NCBI GenBank assembly: GCA_932294295.1 | Contig: OW028580.1 | Location: 24,910,975 to 24,974,974 of the forward strand | DNA length: 64,000 nucleotides | Reading direction: 5' to 3' | Source of the DNA: Alitta virens | Taxonomy: Eukaryota; Annelida; Polychaeta; Phyllodocida; Nereididae | Shown: positions 10,101 to 25,100 of the stretch, piece after piece | Layout of the letters: every line of letters starts with the position of its first letter | How positions within the stretch are numbered: the stretch's first letter is position 1 | Notes under the pieces: generated by a model | Databases searched by the model: none | Told to the model about the DNA's origin: nothing | What the model saw: only the letters and a program-made list of their open reading frames with translations | Made by a program: the position numbers and the translations under genes

Positions 10101-13100
10101 TAAGCTTTCGATCAGGAAACAATACAAAATGCTTGGTTTAATTACCTTAATAAAGAATTATATGATGGTTCGTTCCAGTCAATGTTTGTCTTGCATTCCA
10201 CTGTTTCTTCGAACTTTTTCTTTTTTCTAAACGAAGAATCAAAAGTGATCAAGATATACCATGCTGTTATTACATATTTTAATAATATATACATTTATCT
10301 ATTCATAAACAATGCATCTTTACATGCTTCTTACCTTACTGAAAGTTATCGAGAAAATATTGAAAATTGTGCTAGGAGTGTACTTACAAGTTTAAGTTAC
10401 TCTAATTCCACATAATTGTAGAAAGATTGATAACATGTAATACACTGTATAATGCTTGCCACCATATAGGGTGTCACAGAAGTGCTTGCCACCATATAAG
10501 GTGCTACAGAAATGTTCAACTGAAACAGATACACCATCCTCCAAAATAAGACCACTTCGCTACTATACGTACCCTGAAAGCGTGCCACGTCAGATCTACA
10601 TCTTTTCAACATTGGCCATTGTGGACGATATCGTGCCAATGTCGATAGCATGTTATTCGGTTACACGTTAAATGGTCTTATATGTTTGGAGGGTGGTGTA
10701 CAAGCAAGAAAGGTATTTATGACTAATGGCAATGTGCAAAAACACAATATTCATATTATGTCACTTCACAAGAAAGAATATAACATTTTAATATGTACTT
10801 ACTGGAAGTACAAAGCCAGGTCTGTGGCAAGAATGGCACTTTCTACAATGTGGATAGCATCCCTGTACAAAGCTGCAGGCATTCCTTGAAATATATTATT
10901 GCCCTGAAAATGGAAATTTATTTGATTTCCTCACAATTAAAACCATGATACAGCGGTTTACTCCGTTATTGTTCAGTAATCATTATATCACAGGCATTTG
11001 CCATCATGTCAGCACAAACAAGTTAGCATACAATAAGACCAAGGCTACTGACTTTGTCAAGAACAGCCTTTACTCCCCCTGTGCAAGGATAGGGCCAGTT
11101 TCAGTCAATAACAACATCATATTACACTTCAAAAATGGCAATATTATACACACAAATAATTTTCTTCTTATTCTTAGTGATAACTTCATTTTATGGGTAT
11201 TTACCACTTGTTTTTGGGGAATTCCTTGCCTGTACGCTGGGAATGCTCAATTCTTATCTCTTATGGCAGCTAATTTGCATATGTCACCATCTACACATGA
11301 TGGTGCTTCTTGATTGGCCAATATCTCCTAAGCACTGTGTGCTGTCAGCTTTAAGCCAATTGAGTGACCTAACTGAGCAATCTTTGTTTAAGGCTTGAGT
11401 ATACTCAATGCAAACAAAACTAATTGATATGCAATTTCATGTTTAAAGTGTTAGAAATTAAATGTCATAAGCCAGTCTGTAGGCTATTAGGCAAATTTGT
11501 TTGTATTTGAGTCTTAACTGGTAAACTAGTAAAAGAATTGCCATACAGCTGAGGGCATTTCCTAATGTATCCAGCTACATTCTGATTGGCTGTTGCAAAT
11601 GACATAGCTTCCTCTTGAGATGAGAAGCCAATTAAGGCAGTCAGTAGCCTTGGTATTAGTTAAAGTAAAAGTGCTGTCATCACTGAGCAATGACATATAT
11701 GTTGGCAAACGCCTGTGATTATATACAGGGATTATGTTTGCCTATATATGAAGTATATAAAGCAAGTAATATATTGTTGTTATAGAAGGAGAAATGAACA
11801 GTCGATGTCAATAGTTAAGTACATAATAGGGTGGTGCAAATTGTACATTGTCATTGATAAAATTGGATTGGTGTTATTCATTTTGAATGAAATGGCTTGG
11901 GATATATAGACCAAAAACATACCATTCTGTGGAATAATTTATTAGTTTAGCTTAACAATGGAGAGGAAACACAATATTTTGCGCTTGTATCTCATGGTTG
12001 GCATAATATTAATTATTACAGCTGAATGCAAGAAATGGCAGCCTAAATCAGTTCCAACATTGAGTGTGATTTCCTTTATACTCCACCACGTGACCTTTTC
12101 TATTGTTCTCAGGAAGGATATAACCAACGAAAATGTCAGTTAACTCCCTCCTGAGTACAAACTGTACTTTAATTGCTTAATAACTGCAGTTGAACAAATC
12201 AAACAATCAAACAAATTGCAATTATGTCTAGTGCAGTATAAGTTAGTTATATCCCTCTGCCTTTGGCGTCAGGAATCTTAGGATATAACCGACAAAAATG
12301 TTAGTTAACTCCCAAGTATGAGGGATATAACCGTAAACAAAAGAGCATCTGTACATAGGTGGTCAGGAATTCAAACAATGATAACATATTGCAAGTGAAC
12401 TGGACTGCCTTTTATTGCATCCGACTGTAAGATAATGGTCAGGGTAGCTTAGAGAATGTATCCTTCTGAAGTACGAGTCAATACATTTTCCATGTGTTTG
12501 GTTTCCAATGGAATATAAATCATAAGAAATATAATATTGCTTAACATTTTGGTGTTACACTGATATCCTTACCTGACCATTTAGAATCATAATACACTGG
12601 TCAAAATGGTGGTGTTCCATGGTGGATGTGGAGTAGAGCTGACTTAGTGGGGAATCTGACCTGGGAAAGGAAGGAAGGAACTGGATTAAGGCAGGGATTA
12701 TGCTTTGCAAAATTTAGTGTCTTAACTGGAATTAAGTGACACACTTTGGAATTATAACATTCAATACTGAAGATTCATCTATGTCTGTTTAATATCATTT
12801 TCCCGCCAGCAAAGATCACCGCGGGGCTGGCACAGCAACCTTTGCCTTATTTCTGAGGATTGCAACTGGATGGATAGTTCAGCAAACACGTACGTACAGT
12901 TCTGTAGCCTTGCTATACTTTTTTGGTAGAAATACTTTAAATTGCTTAAAAGATAGATGAAGCAGTTGCGGTTTCAAGCAGGTATGCTGAATATGGCCGA
13001 TCGTTAGTATAATGTCACCAGATTGTGCTGAACGGCTGAACGTTTTTTTCTGCCAAGAAAAGATAGGAAGGAAACTGGACTGTGTTACTGGACTACTGGA

Positions 13101-16100
13101 TGGATAGACTTGCAGGGGCTGTCCTCTGGTGGATAGAATCAGTGTTTAAGCCAATAAGACGCCAGTTTACACAACGCAATGACGCCATTTTCCAAATATG
13201 GTAGTGCTTTCTAAGGCCTTTTCTGATTGTGCAATAAGGAAATGAATAACTACACACATTACGGCCATTTAGGGCAAAGGTTGCTGTGCCAGCTCCCTAG
13301 CACAGTGATCGAGAATGGTCCAATATAACCCATGTGAGATTGTGAACCTTGTACAGACGTAAGAAATTTGCTATGAGCTATAGCTGAAAGCTCAAGATGA
13401 GCAATTTTCTTATGTCTGTAGAAGGTTCAAAACAGTGGCGTAGCCAGGATTTTTGTCCGGGGGGGAGGGGGGGGGGGGCAACCCACAAGGTATTTCCCCA
13501 AAATTTAAAAAATACTGTGTAGATTGTATAAAAAATAAAATGATAATAGTGTTAATGTTAATATAGGGTGATTCATGCACATCACTGTTTATTCAAAAAT
13601 GTAAAACAATATAAACTTAAAAGTAAACTTACAAGGAAACATTAATGGATGAACACATATATAAAATGTTTAGGTTTCAGATGCAAGTGAATTTACACTT
13701 ATAGTTTGCTTACAGTCTGCGATGTTTGACTATTAATTAACTGCACTAATAATGGAAAACACCTCTTTAAATTTATAGTACTTCCTCAATAATCCGCAAT
13801 ACAATTACAGTAATTCTTCAGAGTTTTATCTTTCTTTTTTTCGCATGAGTAAATCGTTTTATGATTTTGTCAAAGTCCATGTTTTCTTCCAATGCCCTCT
13901 CCATGCTAATAATCAATAACCCTGAGTCCCCCATTGTGGACCTGAGATAATTTATCAGTTTCAATTTACTGAATGATCTCTCTGAACCTGCCGTGGATAC
14001 ACTAATTGTTTCAAAAATTCTGAGTAATATGGCCACATTAGTGTAGGCTAAATCCAGTTTGTTCTTTTTGAAAAAAATAATAAGAATTTTGGTACAGATG
14101 CATAATTGACCAACTCTTGTATGTCAGAAGCTCGAACATTCTATGTCAACATCTGTACAGTAGGTCCCTGCAAGGTCCTTGAAAGAATCATGGTCACCTA
14201 GCTGGTCAGGAAGAAGGCATGAGAATTTCCTGACAATGGTGAAGAAATCTTCAAACCTAGAGTCAAGTTCTGCAATCACTCTGTCACATATTGCAAAGTA
14301 CGCATTGACTTTGAATCTGATCTTTGGATCCCTTAAAGGGTCATCAGGGGCAAATTCATCAGGCATTAATATTCAGTATCCGTGCCCTGATCTTCAGCAA
14401 CAGATTTGGCAGTAGCTAATTTTGCCTCAAATGCCTCATCAGATCTCATTGCTTGCATTGATTTCTTTGTATTATGTTTCAGGCCTGAGATATTTCTGAA
14501 ATATCTCTTTGTAAGTAGTTTGACAAAGCAAAAGTGCAACTCACTAGCTCCTCCCAAAATAAAATCAAGACAATAAATTCCAATTTAGTGATATGGTTCA
14601 GTAGGCCCTCTGCTTCTGCCAATACAGCTGGTGTCCTGTCATTTGCTTTTATTCTTTCTAGGGCTATAATGTAACAATTATTAGTGACGTCATCATATTG
14701 TCTTTTCATATATTACGGTTGTTGTGCCCCCTGTAGGCTTTGTCACATTGCGGGCTCCTTTTAAATTTGAACTGCTTTCCCCAAAATTAATTTTTTCCCT
14801 GGGGGGGGGGGGGGGGGGGCAGAATGTTCGGTCTTGGCCTGCTACATGTATATATGAGATATGGTGGATAGAACCACCACCCGAATATGCAAACTAGCAT
14901 GGGATTTATTACTTTAGCTAAGCCTAAGGACAACATCTCAATCTTTTCAACCTAATTTACAGTCTTCATTCCCTGTATATATACATATTTTCAGTGTGAC
15001 TGACAAGCAAATAGGGCCAAATCATCAAACAAACTACCTTTTTCTTGTTACTAAGGATGTTTTTAATTATTTCCAATGTGGCTCACCATATTCCTATGAC
15101 ATTTTTGCCAATGATTCTAAGTGCACACAAATTATCTCAAGGATTATCGCTCACCTGATTCTGTCACGATGATTAATACACTCCATTTTGGAAATTAATT
15201 GTATGGGCCATTTATAGGAATGCTGAATCTGCTAACTGAACTGGAAATTATTTTGACAAGAATGTTAACTAAGTTTTTTTTTTGTGGATTATATGTCAGA
15301 TAATCCTTAACTGTGTCTAGAATGGCTGTTTCCTGTGGTAGAACGAGTCAGTCAGCCCTACTCAATGGGTTCAATACTACTTAGCTCCGTAACTACCTAG
15401 CCATTTATCTACATCTGAAGATATCTACTGGATGGCTGAGCCTTACATCAAACCACAGGCATTTTCCATCATGACAGCACTCAGCAAGTTAGCATACAAT
15501 TAGACCAAAGCAACTGACTAATTGACTAAGAAGGGAGTTAGAGCAGTCAGGAGCCTTGGTATAAGTTTAAGTATAAGTGCTCTAATCACTGAGCACTGTC
15601 ATATAATTAGGTAAACGCCTGTGCTCAAACCAAGATGCTCTTACTATTGATAATTAAAATAAACAAAGCACAGACTGAGCCATCAAAAATATGGATATAC
15701 GATACATGTATGGTTAACATACACATTTAATTTTCATTGCAACCATCAGTAATGGTCTAGCTGGATGAGGCTCTTATCAGACAAGTCACTTTGAAAAAAC
15801 TACTGTATGTCATTGGTCATGTCAACTTTCCATTATAGATATATATATATAAGTTTTATTGATAGTAAAATATCATCCATGATAATATATATGTCATAAA
15901 TAAAATAAAGGACAGAAAATACAGGAATACAGAAAATACAGAAATGTTCAAATAAAATTTGTAAACTAGATAAGCATATATTATACTAGTAACGCGGTTC
16001 CAGCCCCCAGACTTAATTTTTTTTAAATAATGTTTATAGTAACATCTATGTATGTATACTGTACAGTGTCAGAAGATGGAGAACATATAATTCACATATC

Positions 16101-19100
16101 AATATCAATTAAGAATTTTCCCAGGCACCTCAGTAGCTCAGATTCCTTTGAGCACATGATAGATCTAAATTTATTGGTGTCATAGAGCATTCAATCAAAC
16201 TGACTACATTTCACACATGAGATTTATGGAAGTGATGTCATGCTGTAATAAGCAGATCCGGCTAAAACTTAAGTTTGTTTTTTGCCCAAATAATTGTTGA
16301 TTCCAGGGTGCGTCTTAAAATTTACTGTGGACCAGAAGGTATTGCAGCACATTTCATTAATATCAATTGAATGGTCTCCTCTCTACCCTGTAGTTTACTG
16401 CTTGCTTTTAAGCCCACAATTGCATACGTCACATGGTCAGTAGTGGTGGGTTTCTTGAACCCAATGTGGTCAGTTAGATTGAACAAGCTGTAACTTCGGT
16501 GGATTGCCTTGTTAGATAAATCTGTGAATAGCACCTGAAAAGGGCACACATTCTAGAAACAATGAAATAGCTAAGATCTCTGTCAAAGATTTTCAGTGTG
16601 GCAACATACGATGATTAGATCGGAACCCCACTGTTAAGACCACCCAATATTAAGACCACTTCGATGTTTAGACCACTTCAGGTGGTGTAAAAGATACTAC
16701 AATGTCAAAACTTCCGGAATGAAAACCACCGAGATATTAAGATCACTTCAGTAATTCCCTAGAGTTGTCTTTTACTGGGGTTTTGCTGCAACTTACTGTG
16801 TCTGGAAGGTGTTGTTAGTCCCTCGATGGTCCAAGTCATGGCAAAGAGAAGCTACTAGAAGACCAAACATCTGGATGTCACTCATGTAATTTTTCATCCC
16901 AGCTACCTGTGTAAGTAATTAATAAGAAATACCTATTATTGCCTCGGAATATTCAATATTGCCTTTTCATATACAATAATTAATAAATGCGTATTATTGC
17001 CGCAGAATATTGCTTTCTATGTATAGCACATAAGTTGTGAGTACCTATTATTGCCTCGCAGTATTGTTTTTCTATACAGAATAACATATGACAAATAAAA
17101 AAACCTATTACTATTGCCTAAAAATATCACATTTCTTTATAGAATGATAATTAATAAATGCATATTATGGCCTCAGAATATTGCCTTTCTATATGGAATG
17201 ACAAGTGCCATTAACACTGTGTATCGTCTCCTCATCCTAATTATGTACATGTTTTGCTCGTTTACCCATCTAAAGTAAATGAATCAATTTCTTTTATAGT
17301 CTATAGGCTGGCTTATATGATATTAAAGGTCTAACAATGAAATTACAGCATAATTAGATATTCATGTGCTGAGTTTAGGCAATTCTTGTTCTGACAAGCA
17401 GGCAATTCAGAAAAATGGCCTAATCTCCAAAAATATGAATCCAGTTCTCTCGTATATTTAACAGAAGATTTCTTAAGTCTATACTCAGCCTATCGCCTAC
17501 ATAGTTTAGCCAATTATTTTAACAAGGCAAACTAGCAAAGAATGTCCATAATTAGGTCGCTAAGCTGTTAGGTGACAGCATACAGTGTGATTAATTACTA
17601 AGCAATTGTTTTCAGTGTGTTATTGGCTTGACTGTGGCCTTGTTATACAACGTCAATGAAGGCGTCAAAAATAATTATTACTGCAGCATATCAGGAAGTA
17701 GTTATTAGTTATTACATTCATTTTCTGGAAACTTGATTGCTTTTCTAGAACAAATCTGTGTGTAAATGTACACAAACCAATGCTTAATAATTGAATAATA
17801 TTGCTTAATATTTTGTTTGTTTAAGGTTGTCAAAGGTTGACTGTTTGATGATAATGCATTCATTGTCCTCAAGAAGAGTAAAAAAAAAAAAAAAAAAAAC
17901 CATTGTATGACCCAATTAAGTTCATTGCTGGGTTTGAGTAAGAGGCAGCTTGCTTTGTCTCATTTCTTCTGTGTGACAGAAATCACAAGCGCGTTTCTTG
18001 TGACTGGCATATGTTGTCCATTTTTTTAGGAAGGCAGACGTGTACTGTAATTGTAAAAGGCATAGTACCCTTTAAGCCAGTTTTTCTTTTCAAGATTGAA
18101 CATTATACAGCTCTATTTCGTCAATGTGATCAATAATGGCCCTGTTACGTCAGTGTATACTGTATAATCACTGTCAAAGACATATTGCCTATTTCGTCAA
18201 GGTAGGGCGGGGGTCTAGATCAGAGGTAGCGCTCTGGACTTCCAACCGCTGGGTCATGGGTTCGATTCCCGGTTGAGCCTAAGTTGGATGGCTGTTTCAT
18301 CCTTCATCTCAGTGCCATTGTTTCTGCCTGTTTTAATTAGCCCAACTGGTGCAGAAATACATGACGTAAAGCCCTAATCACCCACCCACCCTATTTCGTC
18401 AAGGTAACTAGTTCAGATGGTCCCTTTTCATCAACAGAACAGACTACATATTTGTAGGCAATAGTTAATCAGGGTAATAAGTGGTATGTTGGTCCTATTA
18501 TGTCAGTGTGGGAAAACATGTACAATAGTTTCTCATAGTGAATTGCAAGTTAAGATCTTAATTAAAGTAGTCAAAACGAATGAATGTAACGGTGCGTCCC
18601 CCAGTTATAAAGGGAGGGGGGCGGACAGGATTAACCGCCTGAGTGGCCGAGGCTAGGATTGGCCAATGCACGGGACTAGCGCGCACCGAGCACCGGAAAG
18701 GGGAGTATCTAATTTATTTAGATTAACTAAATTTATTAATTTAACTAATAAATCATATTTAAGATCTTGAGACAAGGTCCATACACATGGCCAAATGTGC
18801 CACGTGTGTTTTCCATGAGAAGGATAAACGCATGGTTTTTAGCTAATTATAATGAGGCAAAAACCATGCGTTTTCCATGCGTTTATCCAAATGCATGGAA
18901 TAGGCATGTGGCACAATTGGCCATGTATTAAATATTCTTGTGCATTCTGAGATTTCAAAAGTAATCACATTTAAATTGCTATTGTTAATAGCCCATGAAA
19001 TTGTTTTAATAACAGTGATATTATAATAACCCCACTGTCATCTTTCTAAGGGTGGGTGTGTGAATTAGGGTTGTACGTCCTGTATTACTGTACCTGATGG

Positions 19101-22100
19101 GCTAAATTAGGACAGGCAGGATTATCCTTTCGAAACAAATCTCAATTAGAATGACTTATAAGTGCCCTATTCTTGTCTGCAGAATGTGATATGTGACCAT
19201 TGCGTGAGAACAGTTTTGTGAATGCTGACTCTCACAGCCAATGCATGAATGGGATTCTAAATGAGCACAGCATACAGCATAGCAAACAGGAGATCTACTT
19301 GGTCTTGTTTGTCATATTCTACCTGTAGGAGGGTAAACATGGTTTGGGTGACGTTGAATGCGTGTCGCCAATTGTGGTAGGTCACCGGTCTGTAGTTCTT
19401 CTTTACGCTTAGTGTCCATCGACAGAGTACCTGAAAACAGACAGAAAATATATATTCGCTACAAAGAAAATAGAGTTGTATACTACGGTGTATTACTACG
19501 CTGTAACCTTTTGAAACATATCGTACCTTGGTTTTTTATTTTAGGTCATTTTGAACAGGAAATTAACCAACCCGCTGTTAAGGCCACTTCACAATTAGAA
19601 CCTGGCATACTAAATTTTTACCCAAACATACAGTTAGTTGCATAAAATATAGTCGACTCTAGGCAGCTGTTGCAACCTATGCCTGGCTGTAGCTATAACT
19701 TGCTAAAGCCAGCTGCTTTTGTCTACTCCTAACTTATAGTCGGCTTACACTTACAACCACTGAAAAATATAAACCTGGGTAAATGTAAGAAATTTATCGA
19801 ATATATCATGAATACACATGCATCGCTTCAAAAAAAAAAGACAAATATGTGTAACTCAACTTATGCACCAAATGTAGCTGCATTTAATTTAAGATGCGGC
19901 TTTGAGTAGCCAGCTATAGCCAGACAGTTCCATAGTTGCAAGTAGCATCGTACAGCAGAAGTTTTATGGCTTTGTCTAGGTTCAAATTGACAGGCCTTTT
20001 TTTTTTAAATGAAACTAACTGTATACTCAGCATTCTGTCCTAATTAGCCCATCAGGCGCAGAAATACAGGACGTAAAGCCCTAATCACCACCACCAAATC
20101 ACGTATAATCAGCATTATAATTTATCTCATTGATGAGGCCACTTGCCATTTGTGAAAGGGTGGTTATGTATAGTGTGGTTTCACTGTATTTAGAAATAAG
20201 TGGTAACATAAAATGATATCAAATTTAATTCAGATACAACAGATTATATGTCATGTAATATTTCGTGAAAGAATTAGAGAATGAATCAACATCAAAGTGA
20301 AATGAATTTCATAAAACGTTAGCTTTTGGGCTTAGCTGCAATTTTAAAAGGCTCATTCAAGGTGTGATCATGCAAAGCTCAGCCTGTGGCATGTCTTGCA
20401 GCCATTAGTTTGGCTTAATGCACATGATCTACACTAAAACTTTGTCTCGCAAATCAACTGAAATGGCAACATAGCCACACCCAGCATCTGTGTTCTGTTT
20501 TAAACTTCTTTTTGAAATTCTTGTAATAATTTTTGTAAAGATAATATGTGTATGTGTATCCATTTGCAAGACAAAAATTTTAGACTCGAAGGATATAATG
20601 TTATGTATTAAGAAGGTTCAGCTGTTTTACTAACATGCTGGTCAAAGGGAATTTCAATGTGTTATCCCTTTCAGCCATGCTAAACGTCTTAAAAAGTTTT
20701 CTAATTAAAGTTTTCAAACCACCAAGTCACTGTGATAATGCTACATGATATAATTAAGCACGACTGACACTGGGACTTCATCAACACCTGGGGGTCTTCA
20801 CGCATCATAAACTTGATGCAATCACATCAACATCTGCTGATTAGTATTTTCCAAGAAGTGATTTAATCAACAGCAACAGCACGATCTTTAAAAATTAGAT
20901 GGACAACAACAACTCAACACCTCTGAGTGTGACCTGTAGCTGGGATGCAGCAGCTTATAGCTGATTATTTCCCACCTGTTGCTGGTATCATTTTGATATT
21001 GAGAGGGGTTATTTTTGGACTTTAATCATGCAAAGCTGCTGACTCCTACTGTGACAGATATTTGATACCACGAGTCGTCAGAATTGCTCTAAAGGTTTCA
21101 GATTTTTGTGATGGTTTAATCAGCTATTTTGGTGATTTGCAAATTGAAAATTTCAGCTAAGAGGCTTTTAACTAGAAATGCGTAATAGATAGGTGGTCGT
21201 CTGATTAAAGACCTGGTCAGATTGGGCTGGTATTTCCTTCCAGCTTGGCTACCCTTTAAAGCTACATAACAATTGACTTGTCGGTTAGATTTCTTAATTG
21301 AAATGAGACCATTATTTGCTTCAGTAAGATTTGGTAGTTTTTAGATTCCTGGGATGGATTGGGACAGCTTGATTGGCTGCAGGAAGTGCTGAGTATCAAT
21401 AGATCTGGCTAAGTTAGAATCCTCAAAAATATAACATCACATTAAATTATACTCTTCATGAGCTACATCCCAGCTGGATGTCGATCACATGAAAACGTTA
21501 CATTGGAGGTGCCTTGTACTCGGTGTCTATGCTGGGGTGAATGTGTAGTGTAGTATCCTATCACGACGTCTGTCTCTTGCAGCTGGTCTTATAAGCTGAC
21601 AATAAGCTTCAGACCAGTAGCATTGAGACCTAACATGACATACTCCTAATCATGGTGGTCTGCAATCTGTGCTTTTATTTATTTACCAAAGATGTCTTGG
21701 TAAATATAAAGCTAAAACATCCAGAATATCCGGAGATTGGGTGGATAGGTCCGGATAGCTATTGGGGGCAGGGGCGGGGGCCTAGCTCAGAGGTAGCGCT
21801 CTGGGCTTCCAACCGCTGGGTCCTGGGTTCGATTCCCGTTGGAGCCTAAGTTGGATGGCTGTTTCATCCTTCATCTCATTGCCATGGTTTCTGCCTGTCC
21901 TAATTAGCCCAACAGGTGTAAAAATACAGGACATAAACCCCTAATCACCCACCCACCTCACCAGATAGCTACGGGTAGATAGGTCTGGACAGTTAGGAAT
22001 CTTATTGGTAATACGTAATACCCGCCATTCACAAAGAATTGTACTGTCAAGTTTCCTGTAGCCGAAATAATTAGAATGTGTTGGAAATTTGATGAGACGT

Positions 22101-25100
22101 CACATTGAAGGCGCGGCAAGTATGAAGTCTTATACCCTTGGGGTAAATTTATAACATTGTGTAGATTGTATCATAAATTTTCATCAGTTTGATGCATTAG
22201 CTCTGTCAGCTGGTTCCCTCTAAAAGCATTTTGGATAGTGTATGTATTCTGAGTGTAGTTTTGCAAGTTGAACAAAAGTAGTATGCTATGTAGTGCTGGT
22301 CTATTATACATGCTTTTACTGTTCATTACAGCAAATTTCATAGATTTGGAAACATCTAATAGAATTGAAAACTAAACTCCAGATGACGTCATATAAGTCC
22401 AGGACTCTGATTGGTTAGTTTCCAATTGTATGAAATTAGTTTCCAAGTCTATAAATAGGCTGTAGAAGGTTTATTTTGACTTGGTTGTTGGTTATTACTG
22501 TTCACTGTCACAAAATTATATCACTTTGGATAGGACATAATTATGAGATACCTTATCTTATCCTATAATGTCTTATCTTATCTTATCTTTATTATCTATA
22601 AATAGATTTACCTGGTATGGAATGTGGAATTTGGAGACAAAGTCCATGTCAATGAACATTCTAATGACTCCCTTGCAGAGGTCATCCTCTGTGTATTCAA
22701 AGTCATCGTAATCCCAGGAATACAATCGGTAGTCCTCCACTGTAGGGATCGGAGACTCCTGAAAATATAAATGACGATAGTAAAAGGTCAAGACATACGT
22801 AAACTGATTGATATTCTACTTTAGTATGGTTTAACTGTCTTTGAATAGTGTAAAAGCTCAACATACAACAACAAGAAGTTGAAGAATGGTGTGTGATCCA
22901 GACGAAAGTTCTTATGCTGAAACTACTGTATGTTATCTTATAGGCCTATTTGTGGAATAAATGGAGTCCAGAACCAACATTTATCATTATATGATAATCA
23001 TGGATTTTCACAGAAGGTTCTTGGGGTGAAGTCCTCTATCCCCAGTGGCTAAAACAGGACAGTGCACATTGCACAAGCTGCTCCAGCTATCCAACGCAGA
23101 CAATTATTGATCTTTTACATGCTTCTGGTTTCTACTACCAACTATAGATAATCAATCTTACCCTAGAGAGCCTCTACATAGCCCACTCAGGTGCTGATGA
23201 GGCGTTAAGCAATAACACTAACTAACTAACTAATCCTTGGCTGTGATTGACTGAAGCTAAGTGCATCCTAGCAGCAGTATTGTTAGCACATTTTAATGTA
23301 TATTTGACACCTTATCATTCAGCCGATTTTTGTTATTTTTCTGAGAAAGTTATATTTATTGAATAAGTCAGTGATTATCTTCATGTCTGAAAAGCAAAAT
23401 GAGTAATAAGAGGAGAGGAGGGACTTATGTCTTGCTGAACTCATGGCTCTTCAGTGAAAAGACTCTATTGCACTAAAGTACTATTTATCTGTTTAAAACC
23501 TGCTTTGATTGCTTGAAGTCCAACATACTGTAATTAAGTCGTTTTAAACATCACATTTGCCTTTTTTTAAACCTGGAAGTGTATTGATTTAAAGACATAA
23601 AAAGGGTCTAACGTCTGAGCTATTTATGTATAATAAACCCAAGAATCCCTATATCTAAAGTACAATAATCAATTTAATCCTACCTGATATGAAATGCTTT
23701 ATTAAACTACCAAGTCTTTAATATTGATTTGAAAGAGATTACTGATAGCAGCAGTGACATATTTCTTAGGTAGATCATTACATTCTTATGATCATTTAGT
23801 GGTATAAGCATCTCATTCAAATGAAGACACCCAATCTAACATTAAAGCAACATTAAAGCAATATGGAGCTGCCTATCATCAAGATATCAAGTAGCAATTG
23901 TTATGTTATAATCACTTTCATGTTGGAATGTATGACCAGCTGCCAGAGGCAGGGTTGAGGCCTAGCTCAGAGGTAGCGCTCTGGGCTTCCAACCGCTGGG
24001 TCCTGGGTTCGATTCCCGGTCGAGCCTAAGTTGGATGGCTGTTTCATCCTTCGTCTCATTGCCATGGTCTCTGCCTGTCCTAATTAGCCCAATTGGTGCA
24101 GAAATACAGGACATAAAGCCCTAATCACCCACCCACCCTACCAGAGGCAAACATGTTGTAATGAAATACAAGTTTATATTTCAGAAATAAGTAACTGCAA
24201 AAGTTGAACAATTTCTATTCAACAAAAACAGCCAGTGCAAAAGTATGTGGACCCTCCTGAACCGTATCATATTAATACTTTGTAGCACCCCTTTTTGCTG
24301 CAATAACTGCCCCTAATCATTTCCAGCAACTCTACACTGGCGATTTACTACAATATGAAAATAATCTTGGTCCATTCCTCAATGCATTAGTGTATAGTTT
24401 ACATAGATTCGAAGACTTCATGGAATGTACAGCACCCTTCAGGTATCACCATAGCATCTCAGTGGGATTGAGTTCAGGGCTCTGGCTGGGTCATTCCAGA
24501 ACACGAAACCGTCCCTAAACAATCCATGCACAGATTTGTTTTTCGATGCAGGGAGTTCACATACTTTCGTGCACATCTGTAAGGCTATTTGTGTTGTTTA
24601 ACTGCCGAGTCAGTATGGTGGGAATAGAGAATGACATATTGCATTGCAATGAAGAGCTGTTGAAGTGCAGTGGAACTTTTAAGAACACCTCACCATTAAA
24701 ACCGGCATTTAATAACCTCATTCTCATCAACCTTGCAGTTAACCTGACAATTAAGACCACTTCACACCAATTAAAGAAAAGGTGCATCTATCAGAATTGT
24801 AATGGCGAGATTTCACTGTCGAATGTAAATCATGTGGATTCCTCTGTTTGTGGCAGTGCTAAACATTATGCATCATCCTTATTAGATATCAGCAGCATTG
24901 GCAGCAAATTAAAATTCTATTAGATTTTCATTCTTTTAGGAAATCAGTTTTATTTCATGCTAAAATTCTTTATTTTACTCATTAATATAATTAAAGTATT
25001 GCCTGATTTCAACGTGTCCTATTTTCTGGTTCGTGTAACCTGCATCCTGACAGAGCAGAAATTAATATTTGATTCGAGAATGGTTGCTATGGTAACCATG

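Noticed and set aside
16322..16549. 75-codon - frame between PDE exons
   Set aside because: Lies between two exons that join directly in phase; no family pattern or splice sites.
24546..24923. 125-codon + frame
   Set aside because: Starts in the end of a Tc1 relic and has no recognisable motif.
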